The position numbers were made by a program, and so were the translations under genes. The notes under the pieces are model-generated. The model saw only the letters and a program-made list of their open reading frames with translations. It did not search any database and was not told the DNA's origin. A stretch of DNA of 18,179 nucleotides from Streptomyces sp. MUM 178J (GTDB lineage Bacteria > Actinomycetota > Actinomycetes > Streptomycetales > Streptomycetaceae): assembly GCF_022414575.1 (NCBI RefSeq), contig NZ_JADWYQ010000074.1:1-18179 (forward strand), in the 5' to 3' direction. Shown in pieces: positions 7,479-15,646 of this stretch; the stretch's first letter is position 1; each line of letters starts with the position of its first letter.

Positions 7479-7493
7479 GCGGGCGAAGCCCGC
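7479..7493 (+). other. Leader stem-loop 1 upstream of the DUF349 gene
   Basis: GCGGGC and GCCCGC pair across a 3-base GAA loop, 32 bases downstream of the predicted transcription start. It precedes the larger stem-loop at 7511-7542. Confidence 0.5.
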
Positions 7494-7510
7494 TCCGGGA
7501 CACTGTGGAC

Positions 7511-7542
7511 GATGCCCGAGGGTGTACCCCCTCGCAGGCATC
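7511..7542 (+). other. Leader stem-loop 2 next to the ribosome binding site
   Basis: GATGCC plus CGAGGG (7511-7522) pair with CCCTCG plus GGCATC (7529-7542) around a 6-base loop, with a 2-base CA bulge on the 3' side. The 12-bp stem ends 5 bases before the Shine-Dalgarno GAGGAGG (7548-7554), so it could affect ribosome access or act as an attenuator. No T-run follows it. Confidence 0.55.
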
Positions 7543-7558
7543 AGGTTGAGGAGGCGCT

Positions 7559-8788
7559 GTGAGCAGCGACCCGTGGGGCCGCGTCGACGAGACGGGCACC
7601 GTGTACGTGCGTACTGCCGAGGGCGAAAAGGTCGTCGGATCGTGGCAGGCGGGCTCTCCCGAGGAGGCCCTGGCCTATTTCGAGCGCAAGTACGAGGGCT
7701 TGGTGGTCGAGATCGGCCTCCTCGAGCGGCGGGTGAAGACCACCGATCTGTCGGCCAAGGACGCCATGACGGCCATCGACCATCTGCGCCAGCAGGTGGA
7801 CGAGCACCATGCGGTGGGCGACCTGGAGGCGCTGGGCAAGCGCCTCGACACACTGGTCGAGTCGGTGGACAAGCGCCGCGAGGAGCGCAAGGCGCAGAAG
7901 GCCAAGCAGCACGAGGAGGCCAGGAAGTCCAAGGAGTCCCTGGTCGCGGAGGCCGAGGAGCTCGCGCAGAGCGAGCAGTGGCGGGCCGCGGGCGAGCGGC
8001 TGCGGAGCCTGGTGGACACCTGGAAGGGCCTGCCGCGGCTGGACCGCAAGTCCGACGACGAGCTGTGGCACCGCTTCTCGCACGCCCGCTCGGCGTTCTC
8101 CAAGCGCCGCAAGGCGCACTTCGCCGCGCTGGACGCCCAGCGCGAGGAGGCGCGCAAGACGAAGGAGAAGCTGGTCGCGGAGGCGGAGGCGCTGTCCGGC
8201 TCCACCGACTGGGGCGGCACGGCGGCCCAGTACCGCGAGCTGATGGCCCAGTGGAAGGCGGCGGGCCGGGCGCAGCGCGAGGCGGAGGAGGACCTGTGGA
8301 ACCGCTTCCGGGGCGCGCAGGACATCTTCTTCGCGGCGCGCAGCGGGGTCTTCGCCGAGCGTGACGCCGAGCAGGCGGAGAACCTCAAGCTGAAGGAGGA
8401 GCTGGCCGCCGAGGCGGAGAAGCTGCTGCCGGTTACGGATCTGAAGGCCGCGCGGGCGGCGTTCCGGTCGGTCAACGAGCGCTGGGAGGCCATCGGCCAT
8501 GTCCCGCGCGACGCCCGTCCCAAGGTCGAGGGCCGTCTCCACGCGGTGGAGCGCGCCCTGCAGGAGGCCGAGGAGAAGGAGTGGCGGCGCACGAACCCGG
8601 AGGCGCGGGCCCGCGCCGAGGGGCTGACCGGCCAGCTCCAGGCCGCGGTGGACAAGCTCCACGAGCAGATCGACGCGGCGCGGGCGGCGGGCAACAGCGC
8701 GAAGGCCGAGAAGCTGGCGAAGGAGCTGGAGGGCCGCCAGGCGCTGCTGGACCAGGCGCTGAAGGGCCTGGAGGAATTCGGCGGCTGA
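7559..8788 (+). CDS. DUF349 domain-containing coiled-coil protein
   Basis: A 409-residue soluble protein, very rich in Ala, Glu, Lys and Arg, with no signal peptide or membrane segment. Residues 1-50 (SSDPWGRVDETGTVYVRTAEGEKVVGSW) form a small domain typical of actinobacterial members. Residues 50-130 are a charged coiled coil. Three DUF349-like repeats follow at about 129-195, 205-270 and 283-340, each with a conserved Trp near the start of a helix (W155 in DTWKG, W232 in AQWKAAG, W309 in ERWEAIG) and, in the first two, ELWHRF or DLWNRF. A final coiled coil spans 350-405. The GTG at 7559 follows a strong GAGGAGG. The molecular function of the family is not established. Position beside rel and convergent to it is conserved in Streptomyces as I recall, but partners are unknown. 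Confidence 0.9.
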   Translation: MSSDPWGRVDETGTVYVRTAEGEKVVGSWQAGSPEEALAYFERKYEGLVVEIGLLERRVKTTDLSAKDAMTAIDHLRQQVDEHHAVGDLEALGKRLDTLVESVDKRREERKAQKAKQHEEARKSKESLVAEAEELAQSEQWRAAGERLRSLVDTWKGLPRLDRKSDDELWHRFSHARSAFSKRRKAHFAALDAQREEARKTKEKLVAEAEALSGSTDWGGTAAQYRELMAQWKAAGRAQREAEEDLWNRFRGAQDIFFAARSGVFAERDAEQAENLKLKEELAAEAEKLLPVTDLKAARAAFRSVNERWEAIGHVPRDARPKVEGRLHAVERALQEAEEKEWRRTNPEARARAEGLTGQLQAAVDKLHEQIDAARAAGNSAKAEKLAKELEGRQALLDQALKGLEEFGG

Positions 8789-8832
8789 CTCCTTCGTTTC
8801 TCGGGGCCCCGCCCCCGGACCCTGGTCCTCAG

Positions 8833-8870
8833 ACGCCGGACGGGCTGGTTTCGGCTGGCCCGTCCGGCGT
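8833..8870 (+). terminator. Terminator hairpin after the DUF349 gene
   Basis: ACGCCGGACGGGC (8833-8845) and GCCCGTCCGGCGT (8858-8870) form a perfect 13-bp stem with a 12-base loop, 44 bases after the stop. The right arm runs into TTTG on the plus strand. This motif (AGACGCCGGACGGGC with its complement) is a common Streptomyces terminator form and may work in both directions. Confidence 0.8.
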
Positions 8871-9069
8871 TTGCCTGTCCTGCCTGAGCCCCGCGGGACA
8901 CCCGGCGGCGGCCCCCGGCTCGGCGTCGTACGGTGGCGCCACGGTGGCCCCGCGGGCCGCAGCCCGCCGGGGCACCGGCCACCACGCCCCATGACCCACA
9001 GCCCGGGGCCCGCCGGCACGCACCGGGCGCCGCGCCCCATGGCCCGCACGGTTCTCAGGGTCCGCCAGT

Positions 9070-9104
9070 ACACACAGGCACCGCGTACCACACACAGGCA
9101 CCGC
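9070..9104. repeat. 15-bp direct repeat
   Basis: ACACACAGGCACCGC occurs perfectly at 9070-9084 and 9090-9104, a 20-base period. Around it, three degenerate copies of GCRCCCCATGRCCC lie at about 8984, 9032 and 9103. This is simple repeated non-coding DNA of unknown role. Confidence 0.7.
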
Positions 9105-9309
9105 ACCCCATGACCCGGTGACCGGCGGGCAACTCGGTCCAAGCGGCGCGAAGCTGCCGGGCCACGTGCCCCCGGCGCGCGGCCCGGCCCGGCGGCCGCC
9201 GACTGCGACGCGAGAATGCCGCGTGGGGGCGGGCCCCCGGAGGGGTCTGGGGGCGGAGGCCCCGGTTACGGCAAGGGGCGGGCCGGGTGGGGAAGGAACC
9301 GCCTGATGC

Positions 9310-11835
9310 CTACGGCCGCCTCGCCGACGTCACCCGGTACACGTCGTACACCCCTTCCACACCCCGCACCGCCTTCAGCACATGCCCCAGGTGCTTGGGG
9401 TCCCCCATCTCGAAGGTGAAGCGCGATGTGGCCACCCTGTCCCGCGATGTCTGGACCGCCGCGGAGAGGATGTTGACGTGCTGGTCGGACAGCACGCGCG
9501 TGACGTCCGACAGCAGCCGGGAGCGGTCCAGCGCCTCGACCTGGATGGCGACCAGGAAGACCGACGACTGCGTCGGGGCCCACTCGACCTCGAGGATCCG
9601 CTCGGGTTGCTGGGACAGCGAGTCGACGTTCACGCAGTCCGCCCGATGGACGGAGACGCCGCTGCCGCGGGTGACGAAGCCGATGATCGGGTCGCCGGGC
9701 ACGGGCGTGCAGCAGCGCGCCAGCTTGACCCAGACGTCTTCGACGCCCTTGACGACCACGCCCGGGTCCGCGCTGGAGCGCCGCTTGGTGCGGCCGCGGG
9801 AGGGCGGGGCGGCCTCGGCGATGTCCTCGTTGGCGGCCTCCTCGCCGCCCAGCGCATGCACCAGCTTCTGCACGATCGACTGGGCGGTGACATGGCCTTC
9901 GCCGATCGCCGCGTACAGCGAGGAGATGTCGCTGTACCGCAGCTCGTGCGCCAGCGTGACCAGTGAGTCGCCGGTGAGGATGCGCTGGATCGGCAGGTTC
10001 TGCTTGCGCATGGCGCGCGCTATCGCGTCCTTGCCCTGCTCGATGGCCTCGTCGCGCCGCTCCTTGGAGAACCACGCGCGAATCTTGTTTCGGGCGCGCG
10101 GCGACTTGACGAAGCCCAGCCAGTCGCGGGACGGCCCCGCGCCTTCGGCCTTGGAGGTGAAGACCTCCACGAGATCGCCGTTGTCGAGTGTCGATTCAAG
10201 CGGCACCAGGCGGCCGTTGACCCGTGCGCCTATCGTGCGGTGGCCGACCTCGGTGTGCACCGCGTAGGCGAAGTCGACGGGCGTCGCCCCGGCCGGCAGC
10301 GCTATGACGTCGCCCTTCGGCGTGAAGACGAAGACCTCGTTGCGGGACAGGTCGAAGCGCAGAGACTCCAGGAACTCCGAGGGGTCCTCGGTCTCCTTCT
10401 GCCAGTCCAGCAGTTGCCGCAGCCACGCCATGTCGTTGACGGCGTCCTTGTCCTTGCCGGAACCCTTGGGCACATCGGTGCGGATCTTGGACGCTCCGGC
10501 GACCGCCTCCTGCTTGTACTTCCAGTGCGCGGCGATGCCGTATTCGGCGCGGCGGTGCATGTCGAAGGTGCGGATCTGCAGTTCGACGGGCTTGCCGTTG
10601 GGGCCGATCACCGTGGTGTGCAGCGACTGGTACATGTTGAACTTCGGCATCGCGATGTAGTCCTTGAACCGGCCGGGGACCGGGTTCCATCGCGCGTGGA
10701 CGGTGCCGAGGGCGGCATAGCAGTCGCGGACCGTGTCGACGAGGACGCGGATGCCGACCAGGTCGTAGATCTCCGCGAAGTCACGCCCGCGGACGATCAT
10801 CTTCTGGTAGACGCTGTAGTAGTGCTTGGGCCGTCCGGTGACGGTGGCCTTGATGCGGGCGGCGCGCAGATCGGCCTGGACCTCGTCGGTCACTATGGCC
10901 AGATACTCGTCGCGCTTGGGGGCACGCTCGGCGACAAGCCGGACGATCTCGTCGTACATCTTGGGGTAGAGGATCGCGAAGGCGAGGTCCTCCAGCTCCC
11001 ACTTGATGGTGTTCATGCCCAGCCGGTGGGCCAGCGGGGCGTAGATCTCCAGGGTCTCGCGGGCCTTCTTCTCCTGCTTCTCCCGCTTGAGGTAGCGCAT
11101 CGTGCGCATGTTGTGCAGCCGGTCGGCGAGCTTGATGACCAGGACGCGTGGGTCCTTGGCCATGGCGACGACCATCTTGCGCACGGTCTCGGCCTGCGCG
11201 GCCTCGCCGAACTTGACCTTGTCCAGCTTGGTGACGCCGTCGACGAGGAGGGCGACCTGGTCGCCGAAGTCACGCCGCAGCGTGTCCAGGCCGTACTCGG
11301 TGTCCTCCACGGTGTCGTGTAGCAGCCCGGCCATCAGGGTCGCCGGGTCCATGCCAAGCTCGGCGAGGATCGTGGTGACGGCGAGCGGATGGGTGATGTA
11401 CGGGTCGCCGCTCTTGCGCTTCTGACCCCGGTGCCAGCGCTCTGCGACCTGGTAGGCGCGCTCGATCTGGCGGAGCGTGGAGGTCTCGATCTTGGAGTCG
11501 TTGCTGCGGACGATGCGCAGCAGCGGTTCGAGGACCGGGTTGTACGGGGAGGAGCGCTGGACGCCCAGCCGGGCGAGGCGTGCGCGCACCCGGTTGGAGG
11601 AGCCGCTGGACCGGGTGGCGGGTGGAGGCGCGGGCCGGCCGGCCGGTGCGGACCCGGCCGGTGGCGTCGGCTTGGGTGCGGTGAGCGGGGAGAGTCGCTG
11701 GGCGCGCTCGGGCGTGGCCGGTGCGGGCTTGGCGGCCTTCGCAGCCGGCTGGTTCTTGGGCGTGGCAGGGGCTGCCGCGACCGTCTCGGCCTGCTGGTCG
11801 GGCTGCGCGGCTGCGGACTGGGCCTCGTCTGGCAA
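9310..11835 (-). CDS. relA: Bifunctional (p)ppGpp synthetase/hydrolase (Rel)
   Basis: Rel transfers pyrophosphate from ATP to GTP or GDP to make (p)ppGpp during starvation on stalled ribosomes, and hydrolyses it when nutrients return. In Streptomyces it links starvation to antibiotic production and development. The 841-residue order is standard: Pro/Ala-rich tail (1-80), HD hydrolase domain with H149, H173-D174, E177-D178 and H241-N242 (all intact, so hydrolysis is expected), synthetase domain (about 325-440, [13 protein letters not shown] and YQSLHTT), TGS (about 499-560), helical linker, zinc-finger region with C708-C709, and ACT/RRM (about 757-835). I chose the TTG at 11835: GAGGAG lies just upstream and the start PDEAQ agrees with the Streptomyces RelA N-terminus as I recall it. 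The frame stays open to 12402 but only across the apt gene, so that extension is spurious. The symbol rel is also used. Confidence 0.95.
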   Translation of the reverse strand: MPDEAQSAAAQPDQQAETVAAAPATPKNQPAAKAAKPAPATPERAQRLSPLTAPKPTPPAGSAPAGRPAPPPATRSSGSSNRVRARLARLGVQRSSPYNPVLEPLLRIVRSNDSKIETSTLRQIERAYQVAERWHRGQKRKSGDPYITHPLAVTTILAELGMDPATLMAGLLHDTVEDTEYGLDTLRRDFGDQVALLVDGVTKLDKVKFGEAAQAETVRKMVVAMAKDPRVLVIKLADRLHNMRTMRYLKREKQEKKARETLEIYAPLAHRLGMNTIKWELEDLAFAILYPKMYDEIVRLVAERAPKRDEYLAIVTDEVQADLRAARIKATVTGRPKHYYSVYQKMIVRGRDFAEIYDLVGIRVLVDTVRDCYAALGTVHARWNPVPGRFKDYIAMPKFNMYQSLHTTVIGPNGKPVELQIRTFDMHRRAEYGIAAHWKYKQEAVAGASKIRTDVPKGSGKDKDAVNDMAWLRQLLDWQKETEDPSEFLESLRFDLSRNEVFVFTPKGDVIALPAGATPVDFAYAVHTEVGHRTIGARVNGRLVPLESTLDNGDLVEVFTSKAEGAGPSRDWLGFVKSPRARNKIRAWFSKERRDEAIEQGKDAIARAMRKQNLPIQRILTGDSLVTLAHELRYSDISSLYAAIGEGHVTAQSIVQKLVHALGGEEAANEDIAEAAPPSRGRTKRRSSADPGVVVKGVEDVWVKLARCCTPVPGDPIIGFVTRGSGVSVHRADCVNVDSLSQQPERILEVEWAPTQSSVFLVAIQVEALDRSRLLSDVTRVLSDQHVNILSAAVQTSRDRVATSRFTFEMGDPKHLGHVLKAVRGVEGVYDVYRVTSARRP

Positions 11836-11885
11836 GAGCGCTCCTCGTGCGGTTCCGGGTCCCCCGGACAGGCCCCGGAAAGGCC

Positions 11886-11891
11886 ATGGTA
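11886..11891 (-). promoter_or_regulatory. Possible -10 box for rel
   Basis: TACCAT on the minus strand lies about 50 bases before the TTG start, but no good -35 hexamer is present 17-19 bases upstream. From the literature I recall that Streptomyces relA has its own promoter as well as read-through from apt; this is only a candidate for the former. Confidence 0.2.
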
Positions 11892-11943
11892 TCGACCTCG
11901 GGCGTCCCTCTCGCCCCGGGACCGGAGGGTGGACACAACGCAC

Positions 11944-11975
11944 GACGGGCGCCTGGGTGTTCCCAGACGCCCGTC
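11944..11975 (-). terminator. Hairpin between apt and rel
   Basis: Plus-strand arms GACGGGCGCCTGGG (11944-11957) and CCCAGACGCCCGTC (11962-11975) pair over 14 bp, with one mismatch that is a G-U wobble in the RNA of one strand, and a 4-base loop. It begins 30 bases past the apt stop. No U-run follows on the minus strand, so it may end only part of the transcripts, letting some read into rel, or protect the upstream mRNA. Confidence 0.65.
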
Positions 11976-12005
11976 CAGATCCGGCGACAGCGGTTCGGCC
12001 GCAGG

Positions 12006-12581
12006 TCAGAGCGTGATCAGGGCCTCCAGCGGGGCCCCGCGCAGCGCGGCCTGGAGCCGGGCCCTCCCACCGAGGAAACCGATCTCCATGAGCACCGAGA
12101 CTCCCGCCACGTCGGCCCCGGAGCGGCGGATCAGCTCCAGTGACGCCTCGGCGGTGCCGCCGGTGGCCAGGACGTCGTCGATGACCATGACACGGTCGCC
12201 CTCGACCAGGTCTTCGGCGTGCACTTCGATCTCGGCCGTGCCGTACTCCAGCTCGTACGCCTGGGACAGCGTCGCTCCGGGGAGCTTGCCGGCCTTGCGT
12301 ACGGGGATGAAGCCCAGCCCCGCGCGGACGGCGACCGGCGCGCCCAGGATGAAGCCCCGGGCCTCCAGGCCCACGATCTTCGTCGCCTGATGCCGGGCGC
12401 ACAGGTCGGCCAGTGCGCCGGTCAGGGCGGTGAAGGCCGCCGGGTCCGCCAGCAGCGGGGTGATGTCCTTGAACAGCACCCCCGGCTTTGGATAGTCCGG
12501 CACGTCCCGGATGCGGCTGAGCAGCAGCTCACGCGGCGAACCCGGGGATCCCGGAGCGCCCTTTGGCGCGGTGGCGGTCAT
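12006..12581 (-). CDS. apt: Adenine phosphoribosyltransferase
   Basis: Apt salvages adenine by joining it to PRPP, giving AMP and pyrophosphate in the cytoplasm. The 191-residue protein has the family N-terminal [19 protein letters not shown] (17-35) with FKDITPLL (37-44), the [14 protein letters not shown] segment (71-84), RKAGKLPG (95-102) and the PRPP-binding loop [14 protein letters not shown] (131-144). The first 16 residues are a short Ala/Pro/Gly-rich extension beyond the usual start. The ATG overlaps the secF stop (ATGA, 12578-12581) with GGAAG a few bases upstream, so translation is coupled to secF. The next gene is rel; its substrate GTP and this enzyme's product AMP link the two through purine pools, though the linkage is mainly a conserved gene order. 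Confidence 0.95.
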   Translation of the reverse strand: MTATAPKGAPGSPGSPRELLLSRIRDVPDYPKPGVLFKDITPLLADPAAFTALTGALADLCARHQATKIVGLEARGFILGAPVAVRAGLGFIPVRKAGKLPGATLSQAYELEYGTAEIEVHAEDLVEGDRVMVIDDVLATGGTAEASLELIRRSGADVAGVSVLMEIGFLGGRARLQAALRGAPLEALITL

Positions 12582-13657
12582 GAGCGCTTCCGTGCGGACC
12601 GGCTGACCTTGCGCTGGCCGACGACCGCTCCGGCGGGCACGGCGTCCGCGGGGGCCTGCACGCCGTCGCCGTCCGAGGCGTCCGCTGCCTCGCCCTTGGC
12701 GCGCTTGGCGAGCACCCGCTTCTTCAGCGCCTTCATCTGCGGGTCGCGTTCCTTGAAGTCGGCGACCAGCGGGGTGGCGATGAAGATCGAGGAGTACGCG
12801 CCGGCGGCGAGGCCCACGAAGAGGGAGAGCGAGATGTCGTTCAGCATGCCCGCGCCGAGGACGCCGCCGCCGATGAACAGCAGGCCGGCGACCGGGAGCA
12901 GCGCCACGACGGTGGTGTTGATCGAGCGGACCAGCGTGGCGTTGAGGCTCCGGTTGGCGATCTCGCTGTAGGTCCAGCGGGTCTGCTTGGTGATGCCGCG
13001 GGCCCCTTCCTTGAGACCGTCGAAGACGACGACGGTGTCATAGAGGGAGTAGCCGAGGATCGTCAGCAGACCGATCACGGTGCCGGGCGTGACCTCGAAG
13101 CCGACGAGCGAGTAGACGCCGACGGTGATGGTGAGGTCGTGGATCAGGGCGATCAGCGCGGCGAGCGCCATCCGCCACTCGAAGGCGATGGCCAGATAGA
13201 GCACCACCAGGATCATGAAGACGGCGAGGCCGGTCCATGCCTTGTTGGCGATCTGTGCGCCCCAGCTCGGTCCGACCAGCTCCGCGTTGATCTTCTCCGC
13301 GGGGACGTCGAGGTCGTCGGCGAGGTCCTGCTTCACCCGGTCGGCCTGCTGGGTGTCCAGCTCGGCGACCTGGATGCGCAGGCTGCCGTTGCCGAGCTTC
13401 TGGACGATCGCCTCGTGGCCGGAGGCCTCGGTGGCGGCTTCCTGGGCGTGGGAGACGGAGGCCGTGGTCTTCGGGGTGGTGAAGACCGCGCCGCCCTCGA
13501 ACTCGATGCCCATGTTGAGGCCGCGCACCGCCAGGCCGACGATGGCCGTGATGGTGATCAGGATCGAGATCCCGTACCAGAGCTTCCGCTTGGCGACGAA
13601 GTCATAGCCGACCTCGCCGTTGTAGAGACGGGCGCCGAGGGTGCCGAGTCGCGACAT
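12578..13657 (-). CDS. secF: Protein translocase subunit SecF
   Basis: SecF works with SecD to pull exported proteins through SecYEG using the proton gradient. The 359-residue protein has six membrane segments (about 28-46, 139-158, 163-184, 191-213, 246-266, 273-295). The first extracytoplasmic domain (47-138) begins with GIEFEGG, the conserved D1 motif. Helix 4 carries GLLTILGYSLYDTVVVFDGLKE (196-217), the SecF/RND signature with the D207 that matters in proton flow. A basic, low-complexity cytoplasmic tail follows (about 300-359, LKKRVLAKRAK and [11 protein letters not shown]). The ATG at 13657 has an excellent AAGGAGG and is one base from the secD stop. Its own stop overlaps apt. Confidence 0.96.
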   Translation of the reverse strand: MSRLGTLGARLYNGEVGYDFVAKRKLWYGISILITITAIVGLAVRGLNMGIEFEGGAVFTTPKTTASVSHAQEAATEASGHEAIVQKLGNGSLRIQVAELDTQQADRVKQDLADDLDVPAEKINAELVGPSWGAQIANKAWTGLAVFMILVVLYLAIAFEWRMALAALIALIHDLTITVGVYSLVGFEVTPGTVIGLLTILGYSLYDTVVVFDGLKEGARGITKQTRWTYSEIANRSLNATLVRSINTTVVALLPVAGLLFIGGGVLGAGMLNDISLSLFVGLAAGAYSSIFIATPLVADFKERDPQMKALKKRVLAKRAKGEAADASDGDGVQAPADAVPAGAVVGQRKVSRSARKRS

Positions 13658-13658
13658 C

Positions 13659-15500
13659 TCACGCCTCCTTCGGGTCGACGGTGGCGGGAGCGGTGCGACG
13701 GGACCGGCGCAGCGGGGGCTTGACGCCGAGCCGCTTCGGGTCCAGTCCGGACCAGGGGTGGCCGTTCGCGAAGAACTTCTTCCGCGCCAGGATCGTCATG
13801 ATCGGCTTCGTGAAGAGGAAGACGACGACCACGTCGAGCAGCGTGGTCAGTCCGAGCGTGAACGCAAAGCCCTGCACCTTGCCCACCGTGACGATGAACA
13901 GCACCGCGGCGGCCAGGAACGACACGAAGTCGGAGACCAGGATCGTGCGCCGGGCGCGCGGCCAGGCGCGCTCGACGGCCGGGCGCAGAGTGCGGCCCTC
14001 GCGGATCTCGTCCCGGATGCGTTCGAAGTACACGATGAACGAGTCGGCGGTGATGCCGATCGCGACGATGGCGCCGCAGACGGCGGGCAGGTTCAGCGCG
14101 AAGCCGATGCCGGGCCCGAGCAGCGACATGATCGTGTAGGTGAGGACCGCGGAGGCCATGAGGCTGAGGATCGCGATCAGCGACAGGCCGCGGTAGTAGA
14201 CCAGCAGATAGATCACCACGAGGGCCAGGCCGATGGCGCCGGCGATCAGGCCCGCTCGGAGCTGGTCGCCGCCGAGGGCGGCGGTGACGGTGGTGACGCT
14301 CTGCTCCTCGAAGGACAGCGGCAGGGCGCCGTAGGAGAGGATGTTGCCCAGTTCCTTGGCGGAGTCCTGGTCGAAGCTGCCGGTGATCTCGGCGCTGGCG
14401 CTGAGGGTGGTGTTCACCTGGGGCGCGGAGGCCACCTGGCCGTCGAGGACGATGGCGAACTGGTTCTGCGGGGACGGCTGCTGCGAAAGCCGGCCGGTGA
14501 TCGTCTGGAACTTCTTGGAGCCGTTGTCGGTGAACTCCATCTGGACGAGCCAGATGCCGCGGGTCTGGTCGAAGACGCCCTGGGCGTCGTCGACGTCCTT
14601 GCCCTCGACCTCGGCCGGGCCGAGGATGTACTTCAGCCACACGCCGTCCTGCTCGCCGCAGGCGAGGGCGTAGTCGGCGGGCTTGACGCCGTCGCCGAGG
14701 GTGCTGCGGACCTTCTCGTCGGTGCAGTCGAGCTTGGCGAAGCGGTCCTGGAGCTTGGCGATGGCGTCCGCGTCGCTGGTCGGCTTCTCCGACGGCTTGG
14801 GGGAGGCCGGCTCCGACGGCTTGGGGCTCTCGGAGGACTTCGCGTCACCCGATGCGGACGCGTCCGGCGACGGCGTCTCGTCCTTCTTCAGGGCGTCGGT
14901 CACCGCACGGCCCTGGGTGGTGGCGGTCGCCGTGGGGGTCGCGGAGGGCGAGGAGGCCGTGTCGCCGGCCTTGTCCCCCGCCTTTTCCTCGCCTGCCTTC
15001 TCCCCGTCCTCGGCCTTGTCCTTGCCGTCCTCGGCCTTGTCGCCGGGAGACGCCGAAGGACTGGGGGAGGTCTCGGGGGTGTCCGCGCCGCTCCCGGTGA
15101 CGGTGAGTACCGGGCGGAAGTACAGCTGGGCGGTGGTGCCGACCTGCTTGCGGGCCGTCTCGGAGTCGGTGCCCCGCGGGATGTTGACGATGATGTTGCG
15201 ATCGCCCTGGGTCTGCACCTCGGCCTCGGAGACGCCCAGACCGTTGACACGGCGCTCGATGATGCCGACCGCCGTCTTCATATTGGTCTCGTTGACGGCG
15301 TTTTCTTTGCCGGGCTGGCTCTTGGCCTCAAGCGTGATGGTCGTACCGCCCGCCAGGTCGATGCCCAGACGCGGCGTGAGCTGACCCGCCCAGAACATGC
15401 CGCCTGTGAGCGCGACCATGACGATCAGGATGAGTGCCAGGGCCCGCCCCGGCTTCCCCTGCGCCCCCGCGGGCCTTCGGCCCCTGTTCGGTGCTGCCAC
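13659..15500 (-). CDS. secD: Protein translocase subunit SecD
   Basis: SecD forms the proton-driven export motor with SecF and holds most of the extracytoplasmic domain. It has 613 residues: membrane helix 1 (about 20-40), the D1 motif LGIDLAGGTTITLEA (45-59), the P1 domain, and five further helices (about 415-437, 441-462, 467-489, 520-541, 545-567). Between them are the conserved LDGQVASAPQV (352-362), GALPLSFEEQSV (391-402) and GITADSFIVYFERIRDE (482-498, with D486). Residues 138-245 are an inserted low-complexity stretch rich in Ser, Pro, Glu, Lys, Ala and Asp that splits P1; conserved sequence resumes at about 246. The GTG at 15500 gives a short basic N-terminus before helix 1. The gene is separated from yajC by 146 bases with two stem-loops, and from secF by one base. 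Confidence 0.96.
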   Translation of the reverse strand: MAAPNRGRRPAGAQGKPGRALALILIVMVALTGGMFWAGQLTPRLGIDLAGGTTITLEAKSQPGKENAVNETNMKTAVGIIERRVNGLGVSEAEVQTQGDRNIIVNIPRGTDSETARKQVGTTAQLYFRPVLTVTGSGADTPETSPSPSASPGDKAEDGKDKAEDGEKAGEEKAGDKAGDTASSPSATPTATATTQGRAVTDALKKDETPSPDASASGDAKSSESPKPSEPASPKPSEKPTSDADAIAKLQDRFAKLDCTDEKVRSTLGDGVKPADYALACGEQDGVWLKYILGPAEVEGKDVDDAQGVFDQTRGIWLVQMEFTDNGSKKFQTITGRLSQQPSPQNQFAIVLDGQVASAPQVNTTLSASAEITGSFDQDSAKELGNILSYGALPLSFEEQSVTTVTAALGGDQLRAGLIAGAIGLALVVIYLLVYYRGLSLIAILSLMASAVLTYTIMSLLGPGIGFALNLPAVCGAIVAIGITADSFIVYFERIRDEIREGRTLRPAVERAWPRARRTILVSDFVSFLAAAVLFIVTVGKVQGFAFTLGLTTLLDVVVVFLFTKPIMTILARKKFFANGHPWSGLDPKRLGVKPPLRRSRRTAPATVDPKEA

Positions 15501-15522
15501 CTTCTCGTTTCTCCCTGTCCAA

Positions 15523-15552
15523 CCGCCCCGCGCCGGAATGTGTGCGGGGCGG
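15523..15552 (-). other. Stem-loop in the secD leader
   Basis: CCGCCCCGC (15523-15531) and GCGGGGCGG (15544-15552) form a perfect 9-bp stem with a 12-base loop, ending 22 bases before the secD start. A TAGATT (minus, 15564-15559) lies just upstream and would place a transcript's 5' end about at the base of this stem, but no clear -35 supports it. Confidence 0.5.
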
Positions 15553-15596
15553 CCACGAAATCTAGTGGGGACCTGCCCCCGCAGACGTCGGCACAG

Positions 15597-15639
15597 CCGG
15601 GGACCGCCGGGCGCCGGTGGGCAGCCCTGCGGTCCCCGG
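15597..15639 (-). other. Stem-loop just after yajC
   Basis: CCGGGGACCGC (15597-15607) and GCGGTCCCCGG (15629-15639) form a perfect 11-bp stem with a 21-base loop, 7 bases past the yajC stop. It may partly terminate or process the transcript so that yajC and secDF are expressed at different levels. Confidence 0.55.
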
Positions 15640-15646
15640 GACGCGG

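Larger units (their letters stand above)
8789..9309. other. Gene-free spacer between the DUF349 gene and rel
   Basis: I see no convincing gene in these 521 bases between convergent genes. The left part holds a strong terminator hairpin (8833-8870). The middle (8983-9118) holds short degenerate direct repeats. The right part (about 9225-9280) is a G-run-rich stretch with GGGCCCCCGG and GGGGGCGGAGGCCCC, resembling other GC-rich elements in Streptomyces spacers, and may serve as the rel 3' end. Open frames on both strands give only Arg/Pro/Gly-rich peptides. Confidence 0.75.

Noticed and set aside
7447..8364. A GTG exactly 6 bases after the TAGATT box that could start a leaderless reading frame
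   Set aside because: The frame overlaps the DUF349 gene for most of its length and encodes a Gly/Arg/Ala-rich shadow peptide; the Shine-Dalgarno-led GTG at 7559 is far better supported.
8829..9101. Small minus-strand frame encoding a Cys-containing peptide with repeats
   Set aside because: It overlaps the terminator hairpin and the repeated non-coding DNA, has no ribosome binding site, and its repeats simply reflect the DNA repeats.
7541..9142. Long minus-strand open frame antisense to the DUF349 gene
   Set aside because: High GC leaves antisense frames open by chance; the translation is Leu/Arg/Gln-rich and lacks family motifs and a ribosome binding site.
11836..12402. Upstream extension of the rel reading frame by 189 codons
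   Set aside because: It runs through the hairpin and antisense-free across apt on the same strand in another frame, is Arg/Pro/Gly-rich, and the TTG at 11835 with GAGGAG matches the known N-terminus.
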